From positions 172,204,923 through 172,268,922 of the forward strand of contig NC_050097.1 in NCBI RefSeq assembly GCF_902167145.1: a stretch of 64,000 bases of DNA, written 5' to 3'. Position 1 is the stretch's first letter; the number at the start of each line of letters is the position of its first letter. Made by a program: the position numbers and the translations under genes. The notes under the pieces are model-generated. The model saw only the letters and a list, made by a program, of their open reading frames with translations, did not search any database and was not told the origin of the DNA. The DNA is from Zea mays. Its lineage: Eukaryota; Streptophyta; Magnoliopsida; Poales; Poaceae. Positions 11,383-22,445 of the stretch are shown here, piece after piece.

Positions 11383-14300
11383 ATGCCGACCTCTTCTTCT
11401 GCTGCCGCTACGCCGCCGGCCGACGCCTCGTCTGAGGAGACGTCGAGTACTTTGGTGGCGGAGGAGTTGCGCGCCGGCGACACGGTGGATTTTGGTGTGT
11501 CGAGGATGTCGTCGGTCCGCGTGCAAGATATGCAGCGGCTGGGTTACTTTGGCGGCGGAGTTGCTCGTGTCCCGGGGACGGAGGAAGTTCCCGAGCCGAA
11601 AGGAGAGTTGGTTGTGTTCGAGGCGTTCTTCGCCGCCGGTCTCCGCCTGCCTACGCACCGATTTGTTGGAGAAGTGTTGCGCAGATTCAACGTTCAGATC
11701 CATCAGCTGACTCCGAATGCCGTGGTGGCTCTGTCGAAGTATGTTTGGGCGTCGACTTCGTACGGCGGACAGCCATCAGTCGAAGTCTTTGCGAAGTACT
11801 ATTGCCTGCACTGGCAGAAGAGGATGATTGGAGATGAAGTTGCCCAGTTTGGGTCCTGTACGTTTACGCCGAAGGCCGGCAAGACCACGATGGAGGTAGT
11901 CGAGTTGGTTCCTTGTGCTCGCAACAAGTGGGGCAATTGGAATGAGTTTTGGTTTTACGTCGCGGAGGGTACCGTCGAAGACCATGAGGGGCTCCCCGTG
12001 TCCGAGATGTGCTCGCATTTTTACTCGGCATACCCGCCCTTTGAGGGCTTGTTCGGTTATTTTCAATCCATATGGATTGGAGGGGATTGATACGGATTGG
12101 AGGGGATTTTAACTTACTAGGGATTGAAACCCCCTCAATCCCCCTTAATCCATGTGGATTGGGGTAGAACCGAACAAGCCCTGAGGTGGCGGAGGAGGAT
12201 GCGGACGAAGGGGCCCTTCGGTGCGCCGCCGGCCTGAGCAGTGGGCACGATTTGGTTGAAGAATTCGTGGCGTATGGGGTATGGCCCTTGGCTCATGGCT
12301 GGGCGTTGGGCGAAGTGTGCCCTCGCCAGATGCCTTCCCATGGTGGGAAGCTGGTGCGAAGTCCTGCCTTCGCGCTGGATCTGCAAAGCCGCGATCCGGC
12401 CGCCTTTGTGCGTGAGGCGGAGGATGGGGCGGTGCGGATCGTTGGTCGGTACGTGCCGAGGACAGAGGGCCAGCGTAGCTGGGATATCCGCGGGTCGAAT
12501 GACCGTTTGAACAGGGTTTTTGAATTAAATCGACTGCCGTATAACGGCTATCCCGGCCAAGACGATGTGGACCGCCGCGGGAAGAAGCCGGTGGTAGAGT
12601 CTAGAGACGACCCTGCACCGGCGGCCGCCCCATCCTCTAAGAAGAGGAAACTAGGTACTGCTATGGGAGGACTTGGGGTTTCCGATGGTTTTGCTAGAGA
12701 ATTGATGATGACATGCGCGGCCCCGGGGGGAAGGATGTCTTCGCCCGAGCTCTGGGAGTCTTCGGCGCGGATGCTAAGGGTTACCGGGGGTTGGTGGCCT
12801 AGGAATGTTCCTATCCCCCGCGCAGCCGGCGAAGACTTTTTTACATCTCGCATGGTTCGTGAATGGAAAGTGTTTCCTTACGGGCGGAATATTGTTGCTG
12901 TTGTGTCGGCAGTGATGGACAAGGATCGCCAGGGAGCTGCACAGAAGCGCCAGGCAGTTGTCAGGCTTCATGAAGTCAGGCCGAAGAGGCAGCGAGGGGC
13001 TGCGAAGGCTGCTGCCCCCGGTGGAGGCAAGCCGCCGCTGGCGGCGAAGTCGGCCGTTCCTGCATCTAGCAAGGCGCCGGAGGCTGTGGCTGGCGCTGGT
13101 GGTTCCAGGCCTGCGAAGGCTGTGCCGGCGTCCAGCAGGGTGCCGGAGGTCGCGAAGGCGGCCCGGGGGTTGCCGTCGCCGGGCAAGGGCGTCGCCGACT
13201 TCGCCACCGATATTAGTGTGGACGACTATCTTGGTGGTAAGTCGTTGGCTCGTTTTTTTTAAGTTCGTTGATACATCGCAGGGTCGGGCGAAGGCCAACT
13301 TGTTATTGTTGCGCCTGCCGCGGCGACCACGGCGGCTGCCGTAGTGCCGAAGGCGAAGGGCGGTGCGCTTAGTGCCGGAGGCGAGATGCCGGCACTCGCT
13401 GCTGTCAGGGACGAGGCCGGCGCTGTGTCCCGCCGGCTGAAGGAGATGAAGGAGGCACTAAGTCAGGTACGTTGAGCTAGACTTCGGTTTTTTTTATCGG
13501 CTTTGTTGGGGCCGCGGAATTACGTGTGTTTTGCAGGCGGCTGACTTCACAGACCGCGCGGCGTCAGGGGCCCTCACGGCAGTTGTGTCTGCCGAAGTCG
13601 AGAGACTTCGGACGCAACATGCTGACGCCGTGCGGGAAAAATCGGCCGCTGACAGTAAGTGTCGCAAGCTGGTGGACAAGGTGGCCGCACTGGAGGGGGA
13701 GAAGGCTGACCTCCGGCGCCAACTGGCGGGGGAGAGGAGGGAGGCCAATGAGGCCCTCGCCAAGGCGCAGGCTGCGCTGGCGGAGGCCAATTTGGCGCGG
13801 GCGGAGGGCAATCTTGCCAGGGAGCGCGCCGAGCAGTTGGAGGAGCGGCTCAGCGCCCTGCAGAGCCGTGTGGAGAGGGCCGAGGCCGCGACGCGCACGG
13901 AGGCTGAGCGGACGCGCCAACAGCTTATGGATTCATACCATGAGCTGGGCGCGCGGACCGGTGACTTTGAAGTGCCGGACCGAGAGCCCGGACTTCGCTG
14001 CCTGGAGTGGGTACAGGAGGAGTTGCAGGCACTCCCCACTATCATGGAGGGGTTTATGTCTTATGCTTCCCTGGTTACCTGCGAGGGGGCGATGAACGCG
14101 CTCTCTCGCGAAGGGTGCCGGCACTATGAGGTCTTCGACCAAGCTGATGAGGATTTCGAGCGAGATATCTACAAGGTTGAGGACCCTATAGTGAAGGAAT
14201 CCGCCGGAGCCATCTACGACCAGATGTGGGGTCCGCACGGTCGAGAGGTGGTCAGGGAGCGGGCCGAGACGGCGAGGGCTCCGGTAACGTTTAGCTTTTG

Positions 14301-15201
14301 TTTGATTTTTGTTGGATGTGGGCTATGTATGGGTTTGCTGAATTTGTGTGATGTGTCTCAGGCGGCGCGTGGCGAGAGGGTGGATGATTTCGGGGCGTTG
14401 AACAGCGTGCTGCCTGACCCGGAGTCGAACCCAGCGGAGGCTGTGCCCGAGGCCGCCCTGGAGCCGCCCCCGGAAACTGTCGAAGGCGCTCCTGATGCCC
14501 CCGCAGCCGCTGCGGCCGGCGGAGGCCCGCCCCCAGAGACCGCCGAAGGCGCCCCTGACGCCCCCGTGGCCGCTGCTCCGAGGGCTGAGGATCCTGCGAC
14601 GATGGCGGCGGAGGCAACAGCGGAGGCGACAGCGGAGGCTCCCGCGACAGCTGGGTCTTCGCAGGTGGCGTAGTGGGTGTGGGTAGTTAGGGAATTTTGG
14701 ATATGTTGCTGAATTTTGGTTGCTGCGCAGGTTCAAGATTTTGGGCCTGCGCACGCAACCGCCACTACTAACTTTTTGGCGGCTTCGACCGTGGATGATG
14801 GTAATAAATATGATGGGTCTGCATCTGAGTTTTTTGATTTTGCTGACTCTGGGAGCTCGGTTGAGTGGACTGAGGAGTCGTCGGAGGAGGACTTGGACTA
14901 CTTCGCGGCCTTGGATGTGGCAGCGGTGGAGGCTTCACCGCACGCTGCGGACACAGAAGATGCGCCTGGTCCGAGTACCGGGCGCCGGCGGCGAAGGGCG
15001 GTTGCGAAGCGTAGAGTGAGTGGGGCGGAGGGCGGTCGGCTTCGTGTGAGTAGGGCTAGCCGGCAGGCACTGTTGTCCTTGCCAGCTGCCGTGAGTACAG
15101 GTGAAGGGGAATTGCGAAGTCTTTTTGCGGGTGAGGAGCTTAGGATAATGTTATTTAATTATAGGGAGATGGGAATTATTCCGAAGGTTGAGCCGATGTA
15201 G
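11383..15201 (+). pseudogene. Spliced opposite-strand Tat gene (PF04195-type N terminus plus coiled coil), broken by a MITE
   Basis: Exon 1 starts at ATG 11383 and reads to 12044; after a MITE it resumes in the same frame at 12185. Suggested introns with GT...AG ends: 13237-13281, 13467-13536, 14284-14361 and 14665-14730, joining open frames up to a stop at 15201. The N-terminal part (about 11527-11900) resembles the putative gypsy-type transposon domain Transposase_28 (PF04195), seen as RRFNVQIHQLTPNAVV. Then come a charged, Ala/Pro-rich linker, a long coiled coil (about 13560-13950, heptad-like Leu/Ala/Glu/Arg), a globular part with EGCRHYEVFDQADEDFE, an acidic tail, and a final basic segment ending VEPM. 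Apart from the MITE I see no stop in the exons, unlike the gag-pol of the same element. The function is unknown; PF04195 proteins have no proven transposase activity. Introns are short (45-78 bp) and unconfirmed. Confidence 0.7.
12045..12181. mobile_element. Tourist-like MITE, 137 bp, inside the opposite-strand gene
   Basis: Perfect terminal inverted repeats GGGCTTGTTCGGTT / AACCGAACAAGCCC flank a core with CAATCCATATGGATTGG-type inner repeats. A 3-bp duplication TGA occurs at 12042-12044 and 12182-12184, like a PIF/Harbinger TWA target with a variant middle base. Element plus one duplication is 140 bp, not a multiple of three, so the insertion shifts the host frame. Confidence 0.85.
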
Positions 15202-15384
15202 AGTGTGGTGCCCTCGCTTGTATATGTGTAAAGGCTTGTATGATGAAGTTGGGTGCCCCCGCACATTTGGCTATGCTTGCGAAGGCGTTACGTACTTGGT
15301 CAGGTGTATTTGTTATGCTGGACTGGTGCGTATATAGTCGGTCTTGGCGCGGACAGTTTGGTGTGGTCGTTTTTGCTTTTGTTA

Positions 15385-16060
15385 CGCTTCGTCCGGCTGT
15401 GCCCTCAGGCAACTTCTGCGCGGATGGTCTTTGCAGTAGACTTCGGTTTTTCGCACTTGCTGTGCTAGTCCGGCTGCACCCTTAAGCGACTTCTGTGCGG
15501 CTAGTCTTCGCGGTAGACTTCGGTTTTTCGCACTTGTTGTGCTAGTCCGGCTTCACCCTTAGGCGACTTCTGCATGGATAGTCTTCGAGGTAGACTTCAA
15601 TTTTTCGCACTTGTTGTGCTAGTCCGGCTGCACCCTTAGGCGACTTCTGCACGGATAGTCTTCGCGGTAGACTTTGATTTTTCGCACTTGTTGTGCTAGT
15701 CCGGCTGCACCCTTAGGCGACTTCTGCATGGATAGTCTTCGCGGTAGACTTTGATTTTTCGCACTTGTTGTGCTAGTCCGGCTGCACCCTTAGGCGACTT
15801 CTGCACGGATAGTCTTCGCGGTAGACTTTGATTTTTCGCACTTGTTGTGTTAGTCCGGCTGCACCCTTAGGCGACTTCTGCACGGATAGTCTTCGCGGTA
15901 GACTTTGATTTTTCGCACTTGTTGTGCTAGTCCGGCTGCACCCTTAGGCGACTTCTGCACGGTAAGTCCTCGCGGTGGACTTTGATTTTTCGCACTTGTT
16001 GTGCTGATCCGGCTGCACCCTTGGGCGACTTCTGCACGGAGTTGTCGCACGCGAGGGTGG
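15385..16060. repeat. Tandem array, 77-bp unit, about 8-9 copies
   Basis: The motif GTGCTAGTCCGGCT recurs with GCTAGT at 15464, 15541, 15618, 15695, 15772, 15849 (variant), 15926 and 16003 (variant), a constant 77-bp step; a degenerate copy precedes at about 15387. Each unit contains TTCGCACTTGTTGTGC and GCGACTTCTGCACGG. The array sits where the opposite-strand gene and gag-pol converge. Tandem repeats in this region of Tat elements are known and have been proposed as seeds of satellite DNA. Confidence 0.93.
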
Positions 16061-16270
16061 CTAGCGCTGAGCCTCGCGGTGACTTCGTATTGGTCGAATG
16101 TCGAAGACCGTCGTTGCGGTCTTTTTTCGACGCATGTTTTTGCGGGGGATTTTTCACTTGTATATTACATGGCTCCGCCTCATTAAAAACCTCACCCCCC
16201 GGGAGGAAAAGAGTGCGGGCCAGAATAAAATTGTTTTTGCGAATTACAAGGGCGAATCAGCCCTGATGAG

Positions 16271-17106
16271 TCAAACAAAAAATTTGCGGAGGTTGTCGAT
16301 GTTCCAGGAGTGCTCCAGGTCTTCGCCGCTTGGCGTTGTGAGCCTGTAAGCGCTGGGGGAAGCTTTCGTCTTGACTATGAAGGGGCCCTCCCACCTGGGC
16401 TCCAGCTTGCCCCTGGACTCTGTCCGAGCTGTTCGGACGAGTACGAGGTCCCCTTCATTGAATTCCCTTGGGATGACTGCATGGTCGCGCCATGCTTTTG
16501 TCTGGGCTTGGTATTTGTTTAGAGCTTGTAGGGCGAAGACTCGGTCTCCATCGATGAGATCCTTTGAAGTGGGCTCGTCCACGTCGGAGACGGCTGAAGG
16601 AACTGTTCGCGGGGACCCATGTTTTATTTCTTGTGGGGTCATGGCCTCCGATCCGTATAGAAGGCGGAAAGGAGTGAACCCGGTCGCCCTGCACTCAGTC
16701 GTGTTTAGTGCCCAGACCGCCTCGGGTAACAAATCGGCCCACTTGCCCTTTTTTCGTCGAGGAGCATCTTTTTGACAGTTGTGAAGATTTTTCCGTTGGC
16801 GCGTTCCACAACTCCGTTGGACTGTGGGTGATAGACTGAGGCGAAGGCAAGCTTGGTGCCGATGGAGAAGCAAAAATCCTTGAAGTCTTGGCTGTCAAAC
16901 TGCTTGCCGTTGTCGACTGTTAGTTCGGACGGTACTCCGAAGCGGCAAACAATGTTTTGCCAAAAGAATTTTTGGGCAGTCTTTGATGTTATTGTGGAGA
17001 CAGCCCTTGCCTCGATCCATTTGGTGAAGTATTCGACAGCGACGAAGGCGAACTTAAGGTTCCCCTGAGCCGTGGGTAGGGGCCCGACGATGTCTAGGCC
17101 CCAGTG
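16271..17106 (-). pseudogene. Integrase core and C terminus of the first Tat element, frameshifted
   Basis: Continues the integrase frame after the in-frame TAG at 17107-17109. The second catalytic Asp lies in a VDNG context (near 16915) and the YHPQSNG...VVERANG motif near 16800-16840. The frame then slips near 16755-16775, in a T-rich run, and resumes as a clear integrase C-terminal part (WADLLPEAVWALNTTE ... LEPRWEGPF) ending at 16271. At least one stop and one frameshift separate it from the RT part, so no full integrase can be made. Confidence 0.85.
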
Positions 17107-19209
17107 CTAGAGAGGCCATGTGTGGGCGATCAGCTTTGTAAATTGCGAAGGGCTGCCTGATCGAGGGGAAAACTTCTGGCAGGCTTCGCAGGACCTTGTG
17201 ACCCGATTTGCGGCGCAGATCATTGTGGGCCAGTAGAAACCTTGGCGGATCACCTTAGCAGCTAGGGCCCTTGGCCCTGTGTGAGAGCCGCAGGTACCAC
17301 TGTGGACTTCGTGTAGGATCTGGACACCTTCGGTTTCGGTGACGCATTTGAGCATGGGCTGACTGACCCCCTTCTTGTAGAGTTGGCCCTCAATCAGTGC
17401 GAAGTCCCGGCTTCGATGTTTGAGGCGCTTGGCCTCGTTGATGTCGGTTGGGTGATAATACCCCTGTAGGAACAGAGTTATTGGTGCCCGCCAGTCTTCG
17501 GTCATGATAAGGTTGACTATGCGGTGGCCCTCGCTGTCGTTGGTTATTTGGAGCCCTTCGGGGCTCCGGACGGCTGGTGTGCCGATGACATGGTAGAACA
17601 CGTCGGAGGGCAGGGACTCGCCTCTGGCGGCAGCCTTGGCCAATGCGTCGGCCTCTTCATTCTTGGCCCGGTCCACATGCTTCAAAGTGAATCCCTTGAA
17701 TTGTCTCTCGAGACTTCGGATGGCCACGAGGTACTGCATGAGTGCAGGGTCCTTTGCTGCATAGTCTTTCTCGACCTGGCCGGCAACTACCTTGGAGTCT
17801 GTTTTGATGATGCAGGTGGTGACCCCAAGGGCCCTCAGCTTGCGGAGACCGAGGATGACTGCTTCGTATTCTGCTATGTTATTTGTGCATCTGTCGGATT
17901 CCAGAGCAAAGCTGAGGCGAGCCGCATATCTGTGCTTGACTCCGGTTGGCGAGGTGATGACTGCCGCGGCGCCTGCCCCCGCATGGCACCATGCGCCATC
18001 GCAGTGGATCGTCCAAACCTTCTCTGCGGACGGGTCCGGCTGTGTTATTGGCCTAGTCCAGTCGACGACGAAGTCTGCCAGGACTTGTGACTTGATGGTT
18101 GTCCTGGGCTCGAAATTGATGTGGTAGCCAGAGAGTTCGGCCGCCCACTTGGCAATCCTCATCGATGCTTCCGGGTTTCTGAACAATTCGCCGAGTCCCC
18201 TATCTGAGGTGACCCGGACCTTGAATGCTTCAAAGTAATGGCGCAATTTGCGCGAAGACATAACGACTGCGTAGGCAATCTTTTCCAGCTCTGTCATGTT
18301 GCATTTGGACGGCGTTAGCACTTCGGAGACGTAATAAATTGGGCACTGCCTGATCACGCCCTCAACTGTCTGCTCCTGCACCAGTGCCGCGCTGACCGCA
18401 TGCGGCGAAGCCACAACATAGAGCAACAGAGGTAGTGAAGATTCGGGGCTTGTAAGGACTGCCAACTCCGACAGGTACTGTTTTAATGAGGCGAAGGCCG
18501 CTGCCTGCTCTGGTCCCCAAGCGAAGTCTTTTGCGCCACGGAGTGTTTTGAGGAAAGGGAGACTTCGCTCAGCGGATCTGGAGATGAATCTGTTGAGGGC
18601 GATCAATCTCCCCGTCAGGCGCTGGACGTCTCTGGCGGACTGCGGAGGCGTCATGTTTATGATGGCTTGAATTTTGGTTGGGTTGGCCTCGATGCCGCGG
18701 TGTGATACCAGGTAGCCCAATATTTTGCCTTGGCGAACGCCGAAGACGCACTTTTCCGGGTTTAGGCGGAGTCGTGCATCTCGCATGTTCGCGAATGTCT
18801 CGGCGAGGTCAGTGAGATGGTCCGCCTTGCTCTTGCTGGCGACGACGATGTCGTCCACATATGTGAATATATTTCTGCCAACTTGCCCGTCAAGCACTGT
18901 CTTGGTAAGCCTGGAGAAGGTGGACCCGGCGTTCTTGAGTCCCTCCGGCATTCTGATGAAGCAATATGTGCCGAAGGGTGTTATAAAGCTGGTGCTAGCC
19001 TTGTCTTCCTCCTTCATGTATATCTGGTGGTAACCGGAGAAGCAGTCGAGGAGTGACATGACTTCGCATCCGGCCGCGCTATCGACTATTTTGTCGATCC
19101 GCGGCAGCGGGAAGTTGTCCTTTGGGCAGGCCTTATTGAGACTGGTGAAGTCGATGCACATTCGCCACTTCCCGCTCTTTTTCTGCACCATCACAATATT
19201 GGGAGCCAT
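17107..19209 (-). pseudogene. RT, double RNase H and integrase zinc finger of the first Tat element
   Basis: A 700-aa open stretch of pol. RT has the YVDD active site (near 18838-18865). A Ty3-type RNase H follows, then a second RNase H of archaeal type (HCDGAWCHAGAG, near 17980-18005), a double arrangement typical of Tat elements. The integrase zinc finger (H...H...CEAC, about 17180-17300) comes last. The frame ends in TAG where a Gln codon is expected (17107-17109). Upstream, the reading is shifted by one base near 19200, where the pre-RT region (19210-19320) is recognisable in another frame, so the Met at 19209 is not a true start. Confidence 0.9.
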
Positions 19210-19550
19210 GTGGGGTAAGCCACCGGCTCGATGAATTTGGCTTCCAGGAGGCGGTGCACTTCTGCCTTGGCGGCCTCTGTCTTCTCGTCGGACATCTTGC
19301 GAAGCCGCTGTTTTTTCGGCCTCACCGAAGGGTCGATTCCCAAGCTGTGCTCAATTATGGATCGGCTAACCCCGACCAGGTCGAGGGCTGACCAGGCGAA
19401 GACATCTTTGTTCTTGGACAGGCAGCAGAGGAGCTTCTCCTCTTCCTGCGAAGTAAGGTCTTCGCTGATAGTGACTGTCTGCTTGGGCGTGGCCTGGTCG
19501 AGGGGGACAGTCTTGGTCCCGTCGTTGCTCTGCAGCTGTGCCTTGTCGTG

Positions 19551-20215
19551 TTATTTATCGGTTGGGCTGGTGGGCACGGGGACCTCGCGCTGGGCCGTGA
19601 GGCAGTGCACGTTTCTCTGACCGGGCACGAAGTCCCGCTCTATGTTGCGCGCAGTCTGTTGATTGCTGTAGACCGTAATAACGCCTAACGGACCTGGTAT
19701 CTTCATACATAGGTACAGTCCGTGAATGGCTGCTTCGAACTTATTGATGGAGCCCCGACCCATGATGGCATTGTATGGATATACCATATCCACAATATCA
19801 AAGGTTACTTGCTCACTTCGGGCATTGGGTGCTACACCGAAGGAGAGAGTCAGCTCTATTTTGCCGACAGGAAAGGTGTCCTTGCCGCCGAAGCCATACA
19901 ATGGGTTGTCCGAAGGCTTGAGCAGGCTGTGGCTTATGCCCATGCGATCGAAGGCGTGGAGGAAGATGATGTCCGCCTGACTGCCATTGTCGACTAGGAC
20001 TTTGTGCAGGTCCTAGCCTGCCACGCTGCAATTGATAACCATGGCGTCGCAGTGGGGGGCGCTGCGCAGGTCGACGTCTAGTGCGTCGAAGGTTAGCGGT
20101 ATGTGGGACCACTTTGTCTGCACGACTGGGCCAGTGACGGTGACGTGGTTGATGCTGCGGTAGTGGTCCCGCTTCTGCCGCTTTGTGTTGAAGTCAGTGC
20201 TGGACCCCCCAGTTA
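19551..20215 (-). pseudogene. Protease region of the first Tat element
   Basis: From 20215 the minus strand reads an N-terminal MITGGSSTDF segment, then a TAG stop near 20013 where a Trp is expected, then the active-site motif [11 protein letters not shown] (near 19980-20005) and a protease C-terminal half that runs open to 19551. The catalytic Asp is present with Asn-Gly-Ser after it rather than Thr/Ser-Gly. Confidence 0.75.
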
Positions 20216-21930
20216 TCATGTGAATGACTCCGCGATATGGCTGATCGGCGAAATCTTCCTGCTTTGGGGCGTGGGGATGTTTTGATGTTGCTGGTGTGGT
20301 GGTGGGGGTGGGGGAGGTACGATTTGTACTTCCTGATGGTGTTGGTAAGCGTGGTGCGGTGGATGCGGGGCGGGGGCGTGGATATATGGTGGAGGGGGTT
20401 GCTGGTAAGTGTGTGCGACAACTCTGGGGTTGTTGGCTGGCTGCGCCCGTGCCATCCTGTCTTTGGTGGCCTTTGTTTCTGGGCAGTCTTTGGTTTGGTG
20501 GGCGCAGTCTTCGCCATGGAAGAGGCAGTAGAATCGGCGCGGCGGCTGCGCACGCCCCTGACCCCTACCGCGAGTTCCATTTCCGCGGCCCTGGGGGGAT
20601 ATTCCTGGCGACGAGGGGCGTCAGCAGTGGGGTGCTGGTTGGCGATGTTGTGCACTTGCTGTTGATTGCGGCCGTCTCGACCGGAGTCTTGCTGCGGAGT
20701 CCTCGTCCACGTGCGACTGGACTGTGGAGCATCTTTGGGCTTCCTTTGGGACTCAACCTTGCGCTGGTGGAGCTCTTCGGATTTGGCGTATTTTTCAAAC
20801 AGCTGATATAATTCCTGGAGGTTCTTGGGTGGATCTCTGATGCAGTGGCTGTAAAGGACGCCGGCGCGAAGGCCACTGATAGCGTAGTGGATAGCGATCT
20901 GGTCATCGACTGAGGGCAGCTGTGACTTGAGTGTTAAAAATTTGCGGTAATACTCCCGCAGAGTCTCCTTTTCCAGCTGCTTGCAGAGCGAGAGTTCGGC
21001 CAAGGCGTCGATGTCTGGGCGGTACCCTTGGAAGTTGAGCAGGAACTTGTCCCGGAGGCTTCTCCAGGAATCAATGGACAGCGGAGGCAACCTGGTGAAC
21101 CAAGTGAGAGCTGGGCCTCCTAGGGCGATGATGAAAGACTTCGCCATTGTGGCGTCGTCCCCTCCGGAAGATGCAACAGCGACCTGATAACTCATTATGT
21201 ATTGTGCTGGGTCGGTGCTGCCGTTGTACTTGGGATAGGTCCCTGCCCGGAAGTTAGCTGGCCAAGGCATCACTTGCAGGTGTGGCGCCAGGGGACTCCG
21301 CTCGTCGAGGTAGTTGACCCCTTCGAATGGCGCGGCGTGCGGGAAGGTGTGGTCGCGCTGGGGGAAATGCGGGTCTTCCGGTTGTGCGCAATGTTGCAGG
21401 GGTGGCCCGTGCTGCAGGCCGAGGTAGCCTTTGCTCGTGTCTTCCAGTTGTGCGCGCTGCTGGAGGGGTGGCCCGTGCTGCAGGCCAAGGTGGCCTTCGC
21501 GCTGCATCAGCGCGATCTCCCGCTCGAGGTCCTGGGCCTTCTGCTCTTCGTCGTGTATCATTTGCCGCACTTTGGCTAGTGCGGACACGCGCTGGCGCTT
21601 GGCCTCCAGTATCTCTTTCTGCCTCTGGAGATTGCGGTTCTTGAGGCGCAGGGCACGCAGCTGTAGCTGTTCTTCCGCTGAGACACCGAGGACTTCACCG
21701 TCCTCGGTGAGGTCCGCGCCCTCCAGTGGGGCGAAGCCTGGGGGTGGCTGCGATTGTCCTTCAGGGCCGCAGGTGCGGAGAGTGTCGTCTTCGCAGGTGT
21801 GGAGAACGTCGTCTTCAGTGGCCTCTTGGTGGGTGGATTGGGTGAGGGCGAGGGCCTTGCCATTTCTTGCAGCAAGCAGTGCTGCCTTCGCAGCCTCGTC
21901 AGCCTTCGGGTTAGCTTTCTTGGGTGCCAT
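20216..21930 (-). pseudogene. Gag of the first Tat element, frameshifted
   Basis: Starts at Met 21930 (MAPKKANPKADEAAK), only about 20 nt after the primer binding site. A coiled, charged N-terminal part contains two copies of a unit with LGLQHGPPLQ (near 21400-21490). The gag domain (AQYIMSYQVAVASSGGDDAT..., about 20850-21250) follows. The frame slips near 20530-20570, so that the Cys/His knuckle (YCLFHGEDCAHQTKDC) and a Pro/His-rich tail are read in another frame to 20216. Gag would bind the element RNA and build particles; here it would be truncated. Confidence 0.88.
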
Positions 21931-21950
21931 CGCGGGTGGTTTTCTCGTAG

Positions 21951-21968
21951 CACGAACGGTGGGCGCCA
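21951..21968 (-). other. Primer binding site of the first Tat element
   Basis: Minus-strand TGGCGCCCACCGTTCGTG starts two bases inside the 5' LTR. The TGGCGCC core is the Tat/Athila-type primer site, not the initiator-Met type. Confidence 0.8.
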
Positions 21969-21970
21969 AA

Positions 21971-22445
21971 TGTTGGCACTTGCTCTCAGTTGCAAGGGGA
22001 TCCAACAAGGGTGAACAGTGACGTTAACAGGGTTCTCGCGCAAGATGGCAATAGCTCTGTTAATTTCCCCTCTCACGGGCACTGTGCGGGGGTATTTATA
22101 GGTATCTGAGCGCCCAACGTCTTGTGTTAAGGACGCATGTGCCCTCAGACACCTAAGTTATCCCCAGAATATTCCCATAAAGCAGGGTTACAGACTGTAA
22201 TTACAGGGATGCCTTTACAAATTAGGCTCGTAACACGCTGCGGCCACGCAGGGCCCGTTACAATGGGCCGGATCACACGTGGGCCTCCGAGCTAGACGGG
22301 GCCGCACGGTGGGATGACCTCGTCGCAGGCCTTCGTCTGATGTCGTATGCGGCGAAGGGTGTCCCTGCCCGTTTTATCTCCGTTGGACCAACGACTGCAG
22401 CGAAGGCCTCGAGCGAAGGGTGGCGTCTTTGCCTTTGCCCCAACA
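21971..22445 (-). repeat. 5' LTR of the first Tat element
   Basis: 475 bp, TGTTGG...CAACA, abutting the primer binding site. Minus-strand TATA motif CCTATAAATACC (near 22091-22102) would start the genomic transcript. Confidence 0.95.

Larger units (their letters stand above)
10571..22445 (-). mobile_element. Tat-lineage Ty3/gypsy element with an opposite-strand gene
   Basis: Two 475-bp LTRs (10571-11045 and 21971-22445) begin TGTTGGCACT and end CAACA. They flank gag, protease, RT, RNase H and integrase remnants on the minus strand and a multi-exon gene on the plus strand between integrase and the 3' LTR. Flanks TCGAC and TCGAT look like a 5-bp target duplication with one change. The LTRs differ at 9 of 475 sites, all transitions, or about 1.9 percent; with a rate of 1.3e-8 per site per year that is roughly 0.7 million years (assumed rate). 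A second, archaeal-type RNase H after the usual one and a TGGCGCCC primer site fit the Tat branch (Grande/Cinful/Huck relatives). Gag-pol has several stops and frameshifts, so it is not autonomous now. Confidence 0.92.

Noticed and set aside
15385..16060. CRISPR-like array
   Set aside because: The 77-bp units are contiguous without unique spacers, and the genome is a plant one.
15850..16157. ORFs with repeated QKSPKGAAG-type units
   Set aside because: They are translations of the 77-bp tandem array, not a repeat protein.
20237..22021. Long plus-strand ORFs across the Tat gag
   Set aside because: Shadows of the GC-rich gag frame on the minus strand; no domain recognised.
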